Assembly (NCBI GenBank): GCA_007122815.1 | Contig: SKSV01000344.1 | Location: 1 to 7,375 of the forward strand | Direction: 5' to 3' | From: Trueperaceae bacterium | GTDB taxonomy: Bacteria; Deinococcota; Deinococci; Deinococcales; Trueperaceae | Length of the DNA stretch: 7,375 nt | Shown: positions 7,101 to 7,375 of the stretch, piece after piece | How positions within the stretch are numbered: the first letter of the stretch is position 1 | Layout: each line of letters starts with the position of its first letter | Translations under genes and position numbers: made by a program | Notes under the pieces: model-generated | Databases searched by the model: none | Told to the model about the DNA's origin: nothing | The model's input: the letters and a program-made list of their open reading frames with translations, nothing else

Positions 7101-7375
7101 TCACGGCGAACGTACTCGAGGAAGACAGGCGGGCGTGCCTGAGCGCCGGCATGAACGACTTCGTGGCCAAGCCGGTAGATCCTGCGAAGCTCCGGGCCAA
7201 GCTCAGCGCTTGGCTGCGGCCGCGTGCGCCGGGCGACGGCGGGCCGGCTATCGAACACGCGCGCGAGGTGATCGAGCGGCTCCAGCCGCTCGTCACCTCC
7301 GACGACACCGACGCACTCCACGTGTTCGAACTACACGCCGAAGTGCTGATCGCTTGCTGCCCGCAGGAGGCAGGA
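4175..7375 (+). CDS. Hybrid sensor histidine kinase (5TMR-LYT-like, 3x PAS, HisKA, HATPase_c, degenerate receiver), 3' partial
   Basis: The frame is open to the right edge, giving 1067 residues so far. Residues 1-190 hold five or six membrane segments resembling the LytS/YhcK-type 5TM receptor ([18 protein letters not shown], then [11 protein letters not shown]). Three PAS domains follow at about 201-315, 371-490 and 494-612, with coiled-coil linkers (316-370, 612-648). The third has typical [18 protein letters not shown]. HisKA has the H-box [18 protein letters not shown] with phospho-acceptor His657. HATPase_c (about 755-874) has the N-box [12 protein letters not shown], the G1 box DTGIGIPEE and the G2 box GGTGLGLAI, so kinase activity should be intact. 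The receiver (about 898-1014) keeps the acidic pair Glu903/Asp904, Thr977 and Lys999, but the phosphoacceptor position is Gly947 ([13 protein letters not shown], normally LVLMDxxMPEMDG). Residues from 1025 on start a helical tail of a type often found at the end of such hybrid kinases; I cannot tell whether it becomes an HPt domain. The ATG start has GAGGA five bases upstream and overlaps the PAS sensor gene by 8 bases. The ligand is unknown. Confidence 0.93.
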   Translation, partial: MADLPILVAVVVNAALLVTMALVLDVVVRGRSAQASLLDRVAAGVGLGALGVLVMLLPFNLAPGASLDVQTVMLGLSGLFFGAVPTLIAMIVTASMRVALGGLGMAVAVAMIVSSGAIGLAWRRWRRARLESLGWLELYAFGLVVHGTVALLLLGLRWPVGGLSWFEVAWPLMLVYPLLTMGLGLLLVARHARARTAAALAESEARFRGLFERSHAIMLVIDPDDGRIVDANPAAIDYYGWSHAELMGMRIEQVNTLTRAEVTAAMQRARAAGGRSFSFKHRRADGSVRDVEVYSGPIERDGRTLLYSLIIDVHDRRLAEESQAKQVEEEARRHGEELERQRWARLAALNLAEDALAAKRELEGALVQLRTSEARLRLLIEHAPAALAMFDRELRFIAVSRRWLSDYGHEGLEVLGRHHYEVSPEIPQRWREVHQRALAGEALSSDEDSFVRPDGSVMWQRWAVRPWFEDEGGVGGIVIFTEDITEVMRAREELLKLSRAVQQSPESIVITDVEGRIEYVNDAFVDATGYSREEVLGQNPRILNSGRTPRETYDEMWAKLLSGQSWTGEFVNRRRDGSEYVELATLSPLTRPDGVITHYVAVKEDVTDKRRAAKELERYRHHLEELVTERTQQFEEATARAEAANQAKSAFLANMSHEIRTPINAVVGLTHLLLRDDPTPTQRDRLGKIEGSVDHLLSIVNDVLDLAKIEAGKLVVEERDFQLDAVLGNVRSMINESASAKGLSVEVHDDHVPVWLRGDPARLRQALLNLAGNAVKFTQRGSVTLRAELVREEEACLTVRFEVRDTGIGIPEERLPRLFQAFEQGDASISREYGGTGLGLAITRRLTELMGGEVGAWSEAGVGTRVWLEVPLRRGRGVMPRAAAKRAVEPEGKQLEARVLLVEDHPVSREVALDLLQSLVTSVHGAENGRVAVEMADEQRYDLVLMGLHMPEMDGIEATRRIRELQGYADVPILALTANVLEEDRRACLSAGMNDFVAKPVDPAKLRAKLSAWLRPRAPGDGGPAIEHAREVIERLQPLVTSDDTDALHVFELHAEVLIACCPQEAG

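Overview
This is a GC-rich bacterial window in which every recognisable gene lies on the + strand and is packed almost without gaps. No rRNA, tRNA, CRISPR array, insertion sequence or phage gene is visible. The taxon cannot be fixed from the sequence. The pyrophosphatase core recalls the Thermus enzyme, and the very high GC with head-to-tail packing would fit a Deinococcota member (perhaps Trueperaceae), but this is a weak inference.

Layout, left to right: the C-terminal end of a class A penicillin-binding protein (to 419); an S58/P1-family self-processing aminopeptidase (416-1360); PdxT, the glutaminase subunit of pyridoxal 5'-phosphate synthase (1357-1998); a family I soluble inorganic pyrophosphatase (1995-2540); a membrane sensor with an extracytoplasmic domain and one PAS domain but no enzymatic output domain (2548-4182); and a very large hybrid histidine kinase that starts at 4175 and runs off the right edge. 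The kinase has a 5TMR-LYT-like membrane region, three PAS domains, HisKA, HATPase_c and a receiver.

The first four genes are joined by three 4-base stop/start overlaps (GTGA, GTGA, ATGA). The sensor starts 7 bases after the pyrophosphatase stop, or 88 bases after it if a better-supported internal GTG is used, and the kinase overlaps the sensor by 8 bases. The whole window could be one transcript that mixes cell-wall synthesis, peptide hydrolysis, vitamin B6 synthesis, pyrophosphate removal and signalling. A short AT-rich patch before the sensor could hold a separate promoter for the signalling pair.

The most notable observation is in the receiver domain of the hybrid kinase. The phosphoacceptor aspartate is replaced by glycine (Gly947, codon GGC) while the rest of the receiver active site is intact. 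The second is the pairing of a transmitter-less PAS sensor with this kinase.
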